Shown here: positions 1-9,353 of the stretch, in pieces | Numbering within the stretch: position 1 is the stretch's first letter | Layout of the letters: every line of letters begins with the position of its first letter | The notes under the pieces: generated by a model | The model's database searches: none | Told to the model about the DNA's origin: nothing | Seen by the model: the letters and a program-made list of their open reading frames with translations, nothing else | Position numbers and translations under genes: made by a program | Assembly: GCF_034931025.1 (NCBI RefSeq) | Contig: NZ_JAYGIL010000013.1 | Span: 93,380-157,379 of the forward strand | Source: Arcicella gelida | GTDB taxonomy: Bacteria; Bacteroidota; Bacteroidia; Cytophagales; Spirosomataceae | Length of the DNA: 64,000 bases | Reading direction: 5' to 3'

Positions 1-759
1 GATTGGAGCTGGGCAAGTTCCTGTTTTAGATTGTCCTACAATAGTAATTATTCTGTCAAAATTACCAGGAATAGGTCCACTAGATACAGTTTGTGGATAT
101 GATATAGGCTTTACATTAAAAGTAGGGTTAAATAAACTTCCAACAGCAGAAAATGTCACATCATATTCTTCGTAATTATTGTTTGGGTCAGCCTCCAATT
201 TCAACCTAATTAAATTGCCAGCACAAACACTATAAGTAGCAACTGGAGTACTTGGCTTAATAATTTCAATGACTTGGCAAGCATGATGATAATCATTTGT
301 CGTTCCATTTCCTGAATTATCTCCTTGTGTAATTACATAAACACCTGGCCCTGTGTACCAAGACGATGAAGTGCTTATTGTAATTGAAGCATCTCCACCG
401 ATTGTATTATAACTAGCACTAGCAGTACTTGGCGTTGAAGGTGGAACAGACAAGGAATTATATTGAGCCACTGGCATCAACCAATAACTAACACCATTTG
501 TACTGGTAGCAGTAATTGTATTTTTTAAAGTTACAGTCTCTCCTTCACAAATTTTAACTGGAATATTATTAGAAGCAGTACTATTACCATCACCATCACC
601 TAGCACTTGTACTTTAGCTCCATTGATACTGAATTCTCCAGGTAGTGTTCCGGGTGGTTCAGCTTTATTTTTACATTGAGCATAAACATTGGCAGACATC
701 AGTATCATTACAAGCTGAATCATCAATATTTTTGCAATTTTATTAAAAATCATATTCAT
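1..759 (-). CDS. Exported surface protein, 5' part only (runs off left edge)
   Basis: I read an open frame leftward from ATG at 759 (second ATG at 753) through base 1 with no stop, at least 253 codons. The N-terminus is a signal peptide (lysines, hydrophobic stretch, cleavage near ANVYA-QC). After it come Ser/Thr/Gly-rich, beta-type sequences with paired cysteines (KICEGETVTL, YSVCAGNLIRL), a pattern common in the PKD/Ig-like repeats of large T9SS-secreted or gliding-associated Bacteroidota surface proteins. The C-terminus, which would carry a sorting domain, is outside the window, so secretion by T9SS is an inference. Function unknown. Confidence 0.75.
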   Translation of the reverse strand, partial: MNMIFNKIAKILMIQLVMILMSANVYAQCKNKAEPPGTLPGEFSINGAKVQVLGDGDGNSTASNNIPVKICEGETVTLKNTITATSTNGVSYWLMPVAQYNSLSVPPSTPSTASASYNTIGGDASITISTSSSWYTGPGVYVITQGDNSGNGTTNDYHHACQVIEIIKPSTPVATYSVCAGNLIRLKLEADPNNNYEEYDVTFSAVGSLFNPTFNVKPISYPQTVSSGPIPGNFDRIITIVGQSKTGTCPAPI

Positions 760-1087
760 TTATACAAAGTAAATTTCTTCAATACTATACGCAAAAATTG
801 TGCTATAAACTTTTTAAGATATTGGAATTAGGAATATTTTCTAGTTTGTTCTGGCAAATTACGACAGAAAACCTACTAGAACAGTTAATAACAGATAGAA
901 AGATGGTGAATTAAGCCATTGAAAATTGGCTTGACAAACAAATTTATTGCATAATTTTTACCATCTGTAGCTTTAATCTTTAACGCAACGGAACAAAAAA
1001 TCGTACCTTTGAGGTTATAAAAATACAAGTGAATTGTAATAACAAAGCAACCTCTGAGCCTAGATTCAAGATTTTACCAAGAAAACA
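760..1087. other. Divergent intergenic region upstream of ribBA
   Basis: 328 bases between two divergent genes. It holds the ribBA promoter element listed separately, a short inverted repeat TTCTAGT/ACTAGAA at 839-845 and 875-881, and in the ribBA leader a GAGGTT/AACCTC pair at 1011-1016 and 1049-1054 that could form a loose hairpin. I looked for the conserved FMN riboswitch core and did not see it. No other gene is evident. Confidence 0.6.
1004..1011 (+). promoter_or_regulatory. Bacteroidota -7 element (TACCTTTG) for ribBA
   Basis: TACCTTTG fits the TAnnTTTG consensus of the primary Bacteroidota sigma factor. No clear TTG -33 box lies at the expected distance, so this is a partial match. 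It would start transcription near 1018, leaving a leader of about 70 bases. Confidence 0.5.
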
Positions 1088-2305
1088 ATGTCAAAGATAA
1101 AATTAGATAGTATCGAAGAGGCGATTGAAGCAATTCGCCAAGGACAAATTATCATCGTTGCCGACGATGAAGACCGTGAAAACGAAGGAGACATGATTTG
1201 TGCTTCTGAAGCAATGACTCCAGAATTAGCCAATTTTATGATTCGTGAAGGACGTGGTTTGATGTGTGTTACACTCACTGAAGACCGCTGCAAAGAATTG
1301 GATTTAACCATGATGGTTGGTTCAAATACGGCTACGCACGAAACACCTTTTACCGTCTCTGTAGATTTATTGGGAAATGGCTGTACAACAGGTATTTCAG
1401 CACATGACCGCTCTAAAACGATTCAGGCTTTAGTAGATGAAAAGACTAAGCCAGAAGATTTAGGAAGACCCGGACATATCTTCCCGCTGAAAGCAAGAAC
1501 AGAAGGAGTACTTCGCAGAACTGGACATACCGAAGCGGCAATGGATTTTGCTAAATTGGCAGGTTTCAAGCCTTCTGGTGTATTGATTGAAGTATTGAAC
1601 GAAGATGGAACGATGGCACGTTTACCAGATTTAAGAGCAATTGCTGATAAATTTGATTTGAAATTAGTAACAATAAAAGATTTAGTAGAGTATCGATTAA
1701 AGCATGAAAGTTTAATCAAACGTGAAATTGGTGTTGATTTACCAACAGAGTTTGGTCATTTTGATTTAATTGCTTTCAAGCAAATCAATACTGGTGAAAC
1801 GCATTTAGCTTTAGTAAAAGGTACTTGGGAAAAAGATGAACCTGTTTTAGTACGTGTTCATAGTTCATGTATTACGGGTGATATTTTTGGTTCTTGTCGT
1901 TGTGACTGTGGTGAGCAATTGCATCGTGCCATGGAAATCGTTGAAGAAGAAGGTAAAGGCGTAATTTTATACATGTTTCAAGAAGGAAGAGGCATTGGTT
2001 TAATCAACAAACTAAAAGCCTATAAATTGCAAGAAATGGGTCGTGATACAGTGGAAGCGAATCTTGAATTAGGTTTCAAAATGGATCAAAGAGATTATGG
2101 AGTAGGTGCTTCTATTTTAAGGGATTTAGGTTTAAGCAAAATCCGATTGATTTCAAATAATCCAAAGAAAAGAGCAGCATTATTGGGTTATGGTTTAGAA
2201 ATTGTAGAAACAGTACCTATTGAAATTGACTCGAATCCTCATAATGAGAATTATCTCAAAACCAAAAGAGATAAAATGGGTCATACTATTATGAGACATA
2301 AATAA
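1088..2305 (+). CDS. ribBA: Bifunctional DHBP synthase / GTP cyclohydrolase II
   Basis: 405 aa, normal length for fused RibBA. The N-terminal half is 3,4-dihydroxy-2-butanone-4-phosphate synthase: the acidic DDEDRENEGD loop near residue 26 and the GRPGHIFPL segment near 130 bind metal and ribulose 5-phosphate. The C-terminal half is GTP cyclohydrolase II: VRVHSSCITGDIFGSCRCDCG carries the zinc cysteines, followed by the QEGRGIGL motif. It makes both precursors of riboflavin (the C4 unit and the pyrimidine) in the cytoplasm. Monocistronic, closed by a strong hairpin. No FMN riboswitch is visible upstream. Confidence 0.97.
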   Translation: MSKIKLDSIEEAIEAIRQGQIIIVADDEDRENEGDMICASEAMTPELANFMIREGRGLMCVTLTEDRCKELDLTMMVGSNTATHETPFTVSVDLLGNGCTTGISAHDRSKTIQALVDEKTKPEDLGRPGHIFPLKARTEGVLRRTGHTEAAMDFAKLAGFKPSGVLIEVLNEDGTMARLPDLRAIADKFDLKLVTIKDLVEYRLKHESLIKREIGVDLPTEFGHFDLIAFKQINTGETHLALVKGTWEKDEPVLVRVHSSCITGDIFGSCRCDCGEQLHRAMEIVEEEGKGVILYMFQEGRGIGLINKLKAYKLQEMGRDTVEANLELGFKMDQRDYGVGASILRDLGLSKIRLISNNPKKRAALLGYGLEIVETVPIEIDSNPHNENYLKTKRDKMGHTIMRHK

Positions 2306-2306
2306 A

Positions 2307-2347
2307 AATTAGGGCTTAGTTTTCAACAAACTAAGCCCTAATTTTTT
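2307..2347. terminator. Bidirectional terminator between ribBA and MFS gene
   Basis: A perfect 16-bp stem (2307-2322 with 2328-2343), 5-base loop, T-run on the right and A-run on the left. It sits between convergent genes and can serve both. Confidence 0.9.
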
Positions 2348-2360
2348 ACTATTCTAAATA

Positions 2361-3590
2361 TTAATGCACTAATCCAGCTTCTGCATTTTCTCCAATTTCA
2401 ACAGTCTCGGTAATTGTTCTTTTTCCTAATAAATAAACTAGGTTAGCAATTAATGCCGAACCTGCCATTGCGGCAACCATTGGTAAAGTTGATGGTTCAT
2501 CAAACATACTGATTACAACCGAAATCAAAGAACCCATTCCCATTTGAATTGCTCCCATCAAGGCTGATGCTGTTCCTGCATTTTTTGAAAAAGGTGCTAA
2601 AGAAAGTGCCGCCATGTTTGGATTGGCAAAACCAATACAAGAAAGAAAGAGGAAAAGTAAGAAAAGCGTAATGCCAAGATTGAGCCAGTCATTATAAGAA
2701 GCAACTAAGAAGATAAAACCGACCAATACTTGTGTTCTGAGTGCTACTTGAATAATTTGTTCACTCTTAAATCTACGAAGTACAATATTATTTAACTGAC
2801 TTGCACCAATGAATCCAATTGATAAAAAGGCAAATATCCATCCGTAAACCTGTTCGCTTACTTTAAAAACATTCATAAAAATCATTGGCGAACCCGAAAC
2901 GTAAGCAAATAAACCCGCAAAAGAAATTGCCCCAGTTAACGCATAAGTATAAAATTGTGGTTCAATAATTACAGAAATAAAATCACGAATGATAGGCTCT
3001 GGCTTTAAAGAGTGTGATGGATCAGGTTTATAGCTGTTGGGAAGCCAAAGTATTACTGATAATAGCAATAAAATACCGATTACAGTTAAGATAATAAAAA
3101 CTGCTTGCCAACCAAAAGTAGCTGTAACAATTCCACCAACTGTTGGGGCAATCATTGGAGAAACGCCCAAAACTAACATCAATAATGAAAATACTTTAGC
3201 ACTGTCTTGTACAGGAAAAAGGTCACGTACCATAGCGACTGAGGCAACCGTAGCGGCACAAGCACCGATGGCTTCGATGAATCTGAGTACAATTAAGCTA
3301 TCAATATCTTTCACCCAAATACAAGCAATTGAGGCTAATATATACAAGGAAAGACCGAAGTATAAAGGTTTCTTTCTACCAAAATGGTCTAATAACGGGC
3401 CATAAAGTAATTGTCCTGCTGAAATTCCAATAAAAAAACCAGATAATGTAAGCGATACTTTGGCAGCACTTGTATTCAAATCTTGGGCAATGGCTGGAAA
3501 ACCAGGCAAATACATATCAATTGAAAAAGGTGCTAATGCCGTTAAGCTACCAAGTATTAGAATAAGAGAATAGTAAGTTTTTTTTGACAT
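2361..3590 (-). CDS. MFS multidrug exporter, Bcr/CflA type
   Basis: 409 aa with about 12 hydrophobic segments. The start SLTALAPFSIDMYLPGFPAI and the loop GPLLDHFGRKKPL (MFS motif A between TM2 and TM3) are hallmarks of the Bcr/CflA subfamily of proton-driven drug exporters in the inner membrane; FIEAIGACAATVASVAMVRD in TM4 and LGVSPMIAPTVGG in TM5 fit the drug:H+ antiporter signature. The substrate cannot be read from sequence. Monocistronic, converging on ribBA, with an ATG start at 3590. Confidence 0.9.
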   Translation of the reverse strand: MSKKTYYSLILILGSLTALAPFSIDMYLPGFPAIAQDLNTSAAKVSLTLSGFFIGISAGQLLYGPLLDHFGRKKPLYFGLSLYILASIACIWVKDIDSLIVLRFIEAIGACAATVASVAMVRDLFPVQDSAKVFSLLMLVLGVSPMIAPTVGGIVTATFGWQAVFIILTVIGILLLLSVILWLPNSYKPDPSHSLKPEPIIRDFISVIIEPQFYTYALTGAISFAGLFAYVSGSPMIFMNVFKVSEQVYGWIFAFLSIGFIGASQLNNIVLRRFKSEQIIQVALRTQVLVGFIFLVASYNDWLNLGITLFLLFLFLSCIGFANPNMAALSLAPFSKNAGTASALMGAIQMGMGSLISVVISMFDEPSTLPMVAAMAGSALIANLVYLLGKRTITETVEIGENAEAGLVH

Positions 3591-3747
3591 CTTAAATAAA
3601 TTGGAATAATAAAATCGCTGTTTTTCAAGCTAATAGTTAATCGTCTAACAGCCAATTAAGTTCCAAAATTACAAAGAAGATTTGGTTTACTTTACCATTC
3701 AATCACTTAATGTATTATTTTGATACAAAAGGATTTTTAGTATTCAT

Positions 3748-3806
3748 GATAATCAAAAAAGAGGCTGTCTCAAATATATTATTGGACAGCCTCTTTTTTG
3801 ATTATC
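3748..3806. terminator. Long perfect hairpin downstream of APC permease
   Basis: A perfect 22-bp inverted repeat (3748-3769 and 3785-3806), 15-base loop, with A-run and T-run inside the arms. It lies just past the leftward permease stop and separates it from the MFS gene. Confidence 0.9.
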
Positions 3807-3818
3807 ATTTACACAAAA

Positions 3819-5234
3819 TTACTCTTTTTTCTTAGTCCAATAATAATAAAAAGGTAAGCCTGTTGCCATCAAGCCTAAACCACTAAGTGCTTCGACTGGT
3901 TTTTCAATTAAAGTATTCACAATTAAAATAACACAAAAAAGTACAAAAATAGCTGGAACAATAGGATAACCAATTACTCTGTAAGGGCGATGTGCTTCTG
4001 GCATTTTTTTACGTAAAACAAACACGCCAAAAGCTGTTGCTCCATAAAATATAAAGGCAGCAAAAATCAGCATATCCGTCAGTTGGTCGAATGTTCCAGA
4101 CAACACCAAGAGGGAAGTCCAAATTGCTTGAATAAACAAAGCTCTGGATGGTGTATTATAATCTGGATGAATATAATCTACACTTTTGAAAAACATTTTA
4201 TCATTCGCCATCGCATAAAAAAGCCTTGACGCTAATAAAATAGTAGTACTTGCACAGTTGAAAGTAGCCACTAAAATCAATCCTGAAATCAGAATTCCAC
4301 CCCAAGAGCCTAAAAAGTGACTCACCACAGCCACAGCAGCAATTCCATTTTTTGATTCATAAATTTGAATAAAATCATCAATTGGTAAAATGTACAGATA
4401 CACAAAATTCATCGACATGTACAAAGCCATGATGATTAATGTGCCTATGATTAAAGCTAAAGGTAAATTTCTTTGTGGATTTTTCATTTCTCCACCAATA
4501 AAACCAACACTTGCCCAACCTTCGTAACCCCAAAAAGCACTCAAACAAGCTAAAGCCAAAGCTTTAAAGAGCGTCGCTCCCGACATTTCATCTGCATTGT
4601 AACGAACGCTATTCATCGTAATATTTTCTAAACTTCCGTAGTTTGACAGCAAAGCTAAAATAACAATCAACAGCATTACGGTAATCATCAAAGCCGTTAA
4701 TACTCTGCTGAGGTTTTCGCCTAATTTCAATCCTTTGTAATTGAAATAGGTTAAAAATATAATTAAAGCGATGGCTACTAATTTTACGCTGAGGTTATCG
4801 AAAGGATGTAATCCTATAAAATTTATTTCAGCCAATGAAGAAGCTGTAGTCGGAAATGGGAAAACACTGTTTAAAGATTGTGAAAACACATAAGCAATCG
4901 AAGCAATGGATGCGGTACGAATCACAGCGAAGTTGGTCCATCCAAATAGAAAAGCAAAAAAACGGTTGTAGATTTTTCGAAAATAAACAAATTCTCCTCC
5001 TGAATCTGCTAACATACTGGCTACTTCTGCATTGGAAAGTGTGCCAGCTAAACTAATCAAGCCTGCCACGAGCCATGCAATTAATACTAAGGAAGGAGAT
5101 TCTAATGCGGCTGACATCGGAGCTACTTTCTTGAATACTCCTGTACCAATAACAGAACTGATGATGAGTACTACGGCTGAGGTAAGTCCAATAGAGCGAA
5201 CTAATTTTCCTTGATTAGGAGGAGTTGACTTCAT
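3819..5234 (-). CDS. APC-family amino acid permease
   Basis: 471 aa from ATG at 5234. A longer frame reaches a TTG at 5288, but the ATG places the usual short tail before the first membrane segment. There are 12 likely TM helices. The TM1 motif SSVIGTGVFKKVAP is the unwound substrate-binding helix of APC transporters, and ACLSAFWGYEGWASVGFIGGEMKNP is the TM6 motif of the LAT/serine-threonine-exchanger-like branch. It likely moves an amino acid across the inner membrane by proton symport or exchange; the substrate is not predictable. Single gene with its own terminator. Confidence 0.88.
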   Translation of the reverse strand: MKSTPPNQGKLVRSIGLTSAVVLIISSVIGTGVFKKVAPMSAALESPSLVLIAWLVAGLISLAGTLSNAEVASMLADSGGEFVYFRKIYNRFFAFLFGWTNFAVIRTASIASIAYVFSQSLNSVFPFPTTASSLAEINFIGLHPFDNLSVKLVAIALIIFLTYFNYKGLKLGENLSRVLTALMITVMLLIVILALLSNYGSLENITMNSVRYNADEMSGATLFKALALACLSAFWGYEGWASVGFIGGEMKNPQRNLPLALIIGTLIIMALYMSMNFVYLYILPIDDFIQIYESKNGIAAVAVVSHFLGSWGGILISGLILVATFNCASTTILLASRLFYAMANDKMFFKSVDYIHPDYNTPSRALFIQAIWTSLLVLSGTFDQLTDMLIFAAFIFYGATAFGVFVLRKKMPEAHRPYRVIGYPIVPAIFVLFCVILIVNTLIEKPVEALSGLGLMATGLPFYYYWTKKKE

Positions 5235-5469
5235 TTGATGTGGTTTTAAAGGATTGACAATTCTATACAAATTAGTCAATGATTGCAAGAATTACAAAAA
5301 AGCAGGCACTAGTCATTAAAAGATGCTGATAATGTACACAAAAAGTAATGAATCACAAGGTTTGTTTGTCTGGTGAATCAGGACAGGAAAACCTCCCCTT
5401 TCATTATTCAATGAATCGAAAAGATTATGGGTATCTTCGCACAAGAATCAATATGTTGAACCATTTGCT

Positions 5470-7671
5470 ATGAACAAACTTTTACTTTTATTATCCATAA
5501 TCCTTATTTCTATTTCATCTTTTTCTCAAAAGATTAACGAATCCTTTCAGTTCAATATCAAAAAAACAGATACAAAAATCAAAATTGACGGTATTCTTGA
5601 TGATGAAGCTTGGAGTAAAACAGATATTGCCAAAGACTTTTGGATGATGACACCAATGGATACTTCACAAAGTTTAGCACCCACTGAAGTACGCCTTACT
5701 TATGATGACAATTTTCTGTATATCAGTGCCGTTTGTCACGAAAAAATTAAAAATAAAGGTTTTGTCGTTGAATCTTTAAAAAGAGATTTCAGCTTTGGGA
5801 ATAATGATAACTTCTGGTTCATCCTTGAACCTTTCAATGATTTAACTAACGGTTTTGTATTTGGAGTAAATGCTGCGGGCGCACAATTTGACGGAATCAT
5901 TTCTGAAGGAACTAATTTGAATGCCAATTGGGACAATAAATGGTTTTCAGAAACTAAGTACTTAGGCGACCGCTGGATTTTTGAAGCAGCGATTCCTTTT
6001 AAAACGCTTCGATACAAAGCTGGAGTAACCAAATGGGGAATGAATTTCAGTAGATTAGATTTAAAATCTGGCGAGAAATCTACTTGGGCTAGAATTCCAA
6101 GACAATACTTCAGTATCACACTTGCTTATACTGGAACGATGAATTGGGAAACCCCTCCTCCTACTCCTAAAAGTAATATTTCAATCATTCCTTATGCTTT
6201 GGGTGGAACAAGTAAAAATTTTCAAGACGGTTCAGCGACAAGTATCAGAAAAGATGTTGGCTTAGATGCTAAAATCGCTGTTTCATCAGCCTTAAATTTA
6301 GATTTAACGGTCAATCCAGATTTTTCTCAAGTAGATGTCGATAAGCAAGTAACCAATTTAAGTCGATTTGAATTATTCTTTCCAGAACGAAGACAATTCT
6401 TTTTAGAAAATGCCGATCTCTTCAACAATTTTGGTTTGAGCAGTATTCGCCCTTTTTTTTCAAGAAGAATTGGTTTAGGAGTACCCATTAATTATGGAGC
6501 AAGATTGAGCGGAAAAATCAATAATAACCTCAGAATCGGTGCGATGAATATCCAAACTGGAACAAGTGATTTGGATAATCGTCCCAGTCAAAACTTTTCG
6601 GCTTTAGTACTTCAACAAAAAGTATTTAGTCGCTCAAACATCAGCATGATGCTTTTAAATAAGCAATCGCTTAATTATGACGAAGTTATCAATAAAGGCT
6701 TTAATCAGTACAACCGAAACTTTGGTTTTGAATACAATTTAGCTTCGGCAAGTAATTTGTGGACTGGTAAAGCCATGTACTTAAAATCATACAGCCCAAA
6801 TACAAAAGGGGATGATTTTGTGAGTGCATTTAATGTATATCATAACGGATTGAATTTTTCTGGAAGTATTCAATATGAATATGTTGGAAGCAATTATAAT
6901 CCTGAAATTGGCTATGTTCCTCGTGTTGGGTATCATAAAATTGCTATGCCATTACAGTATAATTTTTACCCGAAACAGAAGGGAAGTATCGTTCAATATC
7001 ATGCTCCCGCTTTCACTTCCAATACTTATTGGAATACTGAAAAAGTACTGACAGACTTTCAACGTCAATATTATTACTTAGTTTCCATGAAAGATAGAAG
7101 TAGTTTAACTGCTTATTATGAAACAAATTATATCAAACTACCACGTCCTTTCGACCCAACCAATAAAGGAAGTGATGATAAATTAGCCATCGGTAGCGAA
7201 CATCATTTTAGTTCTTTTAATCTTAATTATTTATCTACACCAAGAAAAAGATATACTTTTGGTTTTACAGGAAGTTATGGAAGTTACTTTGGCGATGGAA
7301 AATTACTCAGTATTTCAAGTGATTTTGGTTATCGTTTCCAACCTTATGTCAGTTTATCTGCCAATATTAATTATGTTGATATTAGTGATATAAAAATTCC
7401 TGTGAAAGACCAAGCTGATAAAATTGTGAAAACAAATTTCTGGCTGGTTAGTCCAAAAATTGATATTACTTTTACCAACAAATTATTCTGGACAACTTTT
7501 ATACAGTATAACGAACAGGTACAAAACGTAAACATTAATAGTCGTGTACAATGGCGTTACAAACCTGCCTCAGATATATTTTTGGTTTATACCGACAATT
7601 ATATTCCAGGAAGTTTGAACATTAAAAACAGAGCAATTGTATTGAAATTTACTTATTGGTGGCATTTGTAA
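5470..7671 (+). CDS. DUF5916 outer-membrane protein with CBM9-like domain
   Basis: 733 aa. A signal peptide (cleavage after SSFS) precedes an N-terminal CBM9-like beta-sandwich near residues 28-230; the IKIDGILDDEAWSKT motif and the VRLTYDDNFLYISAVCHE strand are diagnostic. The remainder is a DUF5916 region with alternating aromatic beta strands (SRFELFFPERRQFFLENADLF) ending in an aromatic WWHL terminus, as in outer-membrane barrels. The family is common in Bacteroidota and biochemically uncharacterised. The CBM9-like part suggests glycan contact, which is inference. Free-standing gene. Confidence 0.88.
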   Translation: MNKLLLLLSIILISISSFSQKINESFQFNIKKTDTKIKIDGILDDEAWSKTDIAKDFWMMTPMDTSQSLAPTEVRLTYDDNFLYISAVCHEKIKNKGFVVESLKRDFSFGNNDNFWFILEPFNDLTNGFVFGVNAAGAQFDGIISEGTNLNANWDNKWFSETKYLGDRWIFEAAIPFKTLRYKAGVTKWGMNFSRLDLKSGEKSTWARIPRQYFSITLAYTGTMNWETPPPTPKSNISIIPYALGGTSKNFQDGSATSIRKDVGLDAKIAVSSALNLDLTVNPDFSQVDVDKQVTNLSRFELFFPERRQFFLENADLFNNFGLSSIRPFFSRRIGLGVPINYGARLSGKINNNLRIGAMNIQTGTSDLDNRPSQNFSALVLQQKVFSRSNISMMLLNKQSLNYDEVINKGFNQYNRNFGFEYNLASASNLWTGKAMYLKSYSPNTKGDDFVSAFNVYHNGLNFSGSIQYEYVGSNYNPEIGYVPRVGYHKIAMPLQYNFYPKQKGSIVQYHAPAFTSNTYWNTEKVLTDFQRQYYYLVSMKDRSSLTAYYETNYIKLPRPFDPTNKGSDDKLAIGSEHHFSSFNLNYLSTPRKRYTFGFTGSYGSYFGDGKLLSISSDFGYRFQPYVSLSANINYVDISDIKIPVKDQADKIVKTNFWLVSPKIDITFTNKLFWTTFIQYNEQVQNVNINSRVQWRYKPASDIFLVYTDNYIPGSLNIKNRAIVLKFTYWWHL

Positions 7672-7678
7672 AAAAGCT

Positions 7679-7825
7679 ATCGGCTTTCGGTCGTCGGCTT
7701 TCAGATAAATGATTATTGAAAGCTAATTTTACTCGCAGTTTTTTCGCTGATTGATACGCAGACTAACACAATTTTTTAATCCAAATATGAAGTCAGAAAG
7801 CTGAAAGCCGACGACCGATATCCTC
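7679..7825. repeat. Palindromic intergenic repeat, family A copy 1
   Basis: The arms 7688-7704 and 7801-7817 are a perfect 17-bp inverted repeat built from the word CGGCTTTC. The left arm carries a second direct copy of TCGGCTTTC. They flank about 96 bases of AT-rich DNA. A related element lies at 55725-55834. Both occupy gene-free spacers and both end in ATCCTCT. Confidence 0.75.
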
Positions 7826-7831
7826 TTAAAA

Positions 7832-8116
7832 ATGAAACCCAAAATTACCATAGAATACTGTCCAAAATGTAATTGGTTGATGCGTTCAGCTTGGATGGCA
7901 CAGGAATTACTGACAACTTTTGTTGAAGAATTAGGAGAAGTAAGTTTACGCCCAAGCGAAGTATCTGGGCGTTTTCAAGTTTTCTTAGAAAATGAAGTAA
8001 TTTTCGATAGAAAAAGAGAAGGACATTTTCCTGAAGCCAAGGAACTCAAACAAATTGTTCGAGACCTTGTTTGTCCAGAAAAAAGTTTGGGGCATTCTGA
8101 TAAAAAAGCTATTTAA
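7832..8116 (+). CDS. SelT/SelW/SelH-family (Rdx) thioredoxin-like protein
   Basis: 94 aa, typical length. The N-terminal YCPKCNW contains the CxxC redox pair after the first beta strand (IEYCPKCNWLMRSAWMAQEL), and the rest follows the Rdx fold, with the SGRFQVFLENEVIFDRKREGHFP region matching the family's F-x-V and G-x-FP features. It is expected to be a cytoplasmic small thiol oxidoreductase in its cysteine form; the partner is unknown. Its last 8 bases overlap the end of the convergent HD-PycTM gene. Family assignment is firm, role is not. Confidence 0.88.
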   Translation: MKPKITIEYCPKCNWLMRSAWMAQELLTTFVEELGEVSLRPSEVSGRFQVFLENEVIFDRKREGHFPEAKELKQIVRDLVCPEKSLGHSDKKAI

Positions 8117-9323
8117 AAAAATACATTGCAATAGCAAATGATAAAACCGATGCTGCAAAACCAAACATAAAAACTGTGTAAGAGACCCTCAGATATTTAT
8201 ATTTTATGCCTAATACTTTACCAAGATAATAAATATCTCGAGTCATGCTGGCATACAAAAAATCTGAATCATTCATCATTTCACGCATTCCCCATTCATA
8301 ATCTTTCAATTCCATTTGGTGAAAATTACCAAAGAAAAGTAAATTGGCACTTTTCCCTTCAATATCTTCCCTAGAAAATTTTCCAGAAGTAACATTAGGA
8401 CGAACAGCCAAAATGGCAAAAATCGTTGCTACAAGGCAAACAATAGTTAATAAGGCGGTTGGCAAAATTAAATTGGGCCATTCTTCTAACTTTCTAGCCA
8501 AAACACTGAGTACCAAAGAAATAATAATTGAATTCACCGAAATCATAATATTTGCCTTGTTATCTGCCATGGCTGATAATTGAAAATGGTTTGAGGAAGT
8601 CGTTCTGAACATCGTCTCTATTCCACGTTCTGGCTTTTTTATTTTTTCTATTTCTTTTCTGACTTTCTTGTCAAACTTACTTTCGTGAGTCTCTGAAATA
8701 GTTGGAATGGGAATTTCAAAATTACTTTCTCCCTGAAATTCAGCCAATTTCAATATACCTTTTTTCAAATTTTCTTGTTTGGAAACTTCAAAATGTTCTC
8801 GGGCATATTCTGTAAAATAATGATGATTTTGAATTAATTCTACTGTCGATTCCCACCATTTTTTTTCGCCAATACTTTGTAAGATGGTGCAAAATTCTAC
8901 TCTCAAAGCTTCCGAATAATTCATAAAATCAGGTGAAGCCAAATGTGATAAATCGGCATCACAAAGAATCATCTCTTTTTCATTCTTTGGATTTTGAGGC
9001 ATTTTCGTTGCCTCAATGCAGCCCAAAACTTTGTTTATACGCTTTTCTGGAACTTCTAAGCCTTCCAAAAACGTTTTCGCCATAAGTTTACTTCTATCCT
9101 CATGTTTGATACATCCTTCTTGATAACCGATGTCATGTAACCAAGCAGCAATCAGAATCGTTTCCAACGCTTTATCTGAAAGGTCAGAAGCTTTACCAAT
9201 TTCCTCCGAAACTTTTACCACATGTTGGGTATGTCCCAAATTATGATAAATCAATTCCGTAGGTAATTTCTTTAAAATTCCTTCAGCATATTCTTGTACC
9301 TTTATGAGCAATTCCGTTTGCAT
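8109..9323 (-). CDS. HD-domain phosphohydrolase fused to Pycsar-type TM effector (PycTM)
   Basis: 404 aa. The N-terminal HD domain (residues about 20-140) shows YHNLGHTQHV (H27, H31), the HD pair H64-D65 in AAWLHDIGY, and a later CDADLSHL aspartate, so the metal site looks intact. A charged linker follows. From about residue 235 comes the PycTM/DUF5706 region: SSNHFQLSAMADNKANIMISVNS leading into two TM segments, a cytoplasmic stretch with FFGNFHQMELKDYEWGM, and a last C-terminal TM. Free PycTM proteins are membrane-disrupting effectors of Pycsar anti-phage defence, activated by cyclic pyrimidines. Here no pyrimidine cyclase is adjacent. HD domains can hydrolyse phosphoesters, so one possibility is self-limiting signalling; that is inference. 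Confidence 0.85.
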   Translation of the reverse strand: MQTELLIKVQEYAEGILKKLPTELIYHNLGHTQHVVKVSEEIGKASDLSDKALETILIAAWLHDIGYQEGCIKHEDRSKLMAKTFLEGLEVPEKRINKVLGCIEATKMPQNPKNEKEMILCDADLSHLASPDFMNYSEALRVEFCTILQSIGEKKWWESTVELIQNHHYFTEYAREHFEVSKQENLKKGILKLAEFQGESNFEIPIPTISETHESKFDKKVRKEIEKIKKPERGIETMFRTTSSNHFQLSAMADNKANIMISVNSIIISLVLSVLARKLEEWPNLILPTALLTIVCLVATIFAILAVRPNVTSGKFSREDIEGKSANLLFFGNFHQMELKDYEWGMREMMNDSDFLYASMTRDIYYLGKVLGIKYKYLRVSYTVFMFGFAASVLSFAIAMYFFK

Positions 9324-9353
9324 AATAACTTATAACATTAAATAAAAAGCGTA

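Noticed and set aside
760..1087. Possible FMN riboswitch before ribBA
   Set aside because: The conserved RFN core and stem pattern were not seen in this leader.
1066..1311. Minus-strand 81-residue frame over the ribBA 5' end
   Set aside because: It overlaps ribBA on the other strand and has Ser-rich shadow-frame composition with no motif.
3748..3806. Long perfect hairpin considered as a mobile-element end
   Set aside because: It has A- and T-runs and sits just past a stop codon, so a terminator explains it.
5032..5214. Short plus-strand frames inside the APC permease
   Set aside because: Antisense shadows of a transporter with clear motifs.
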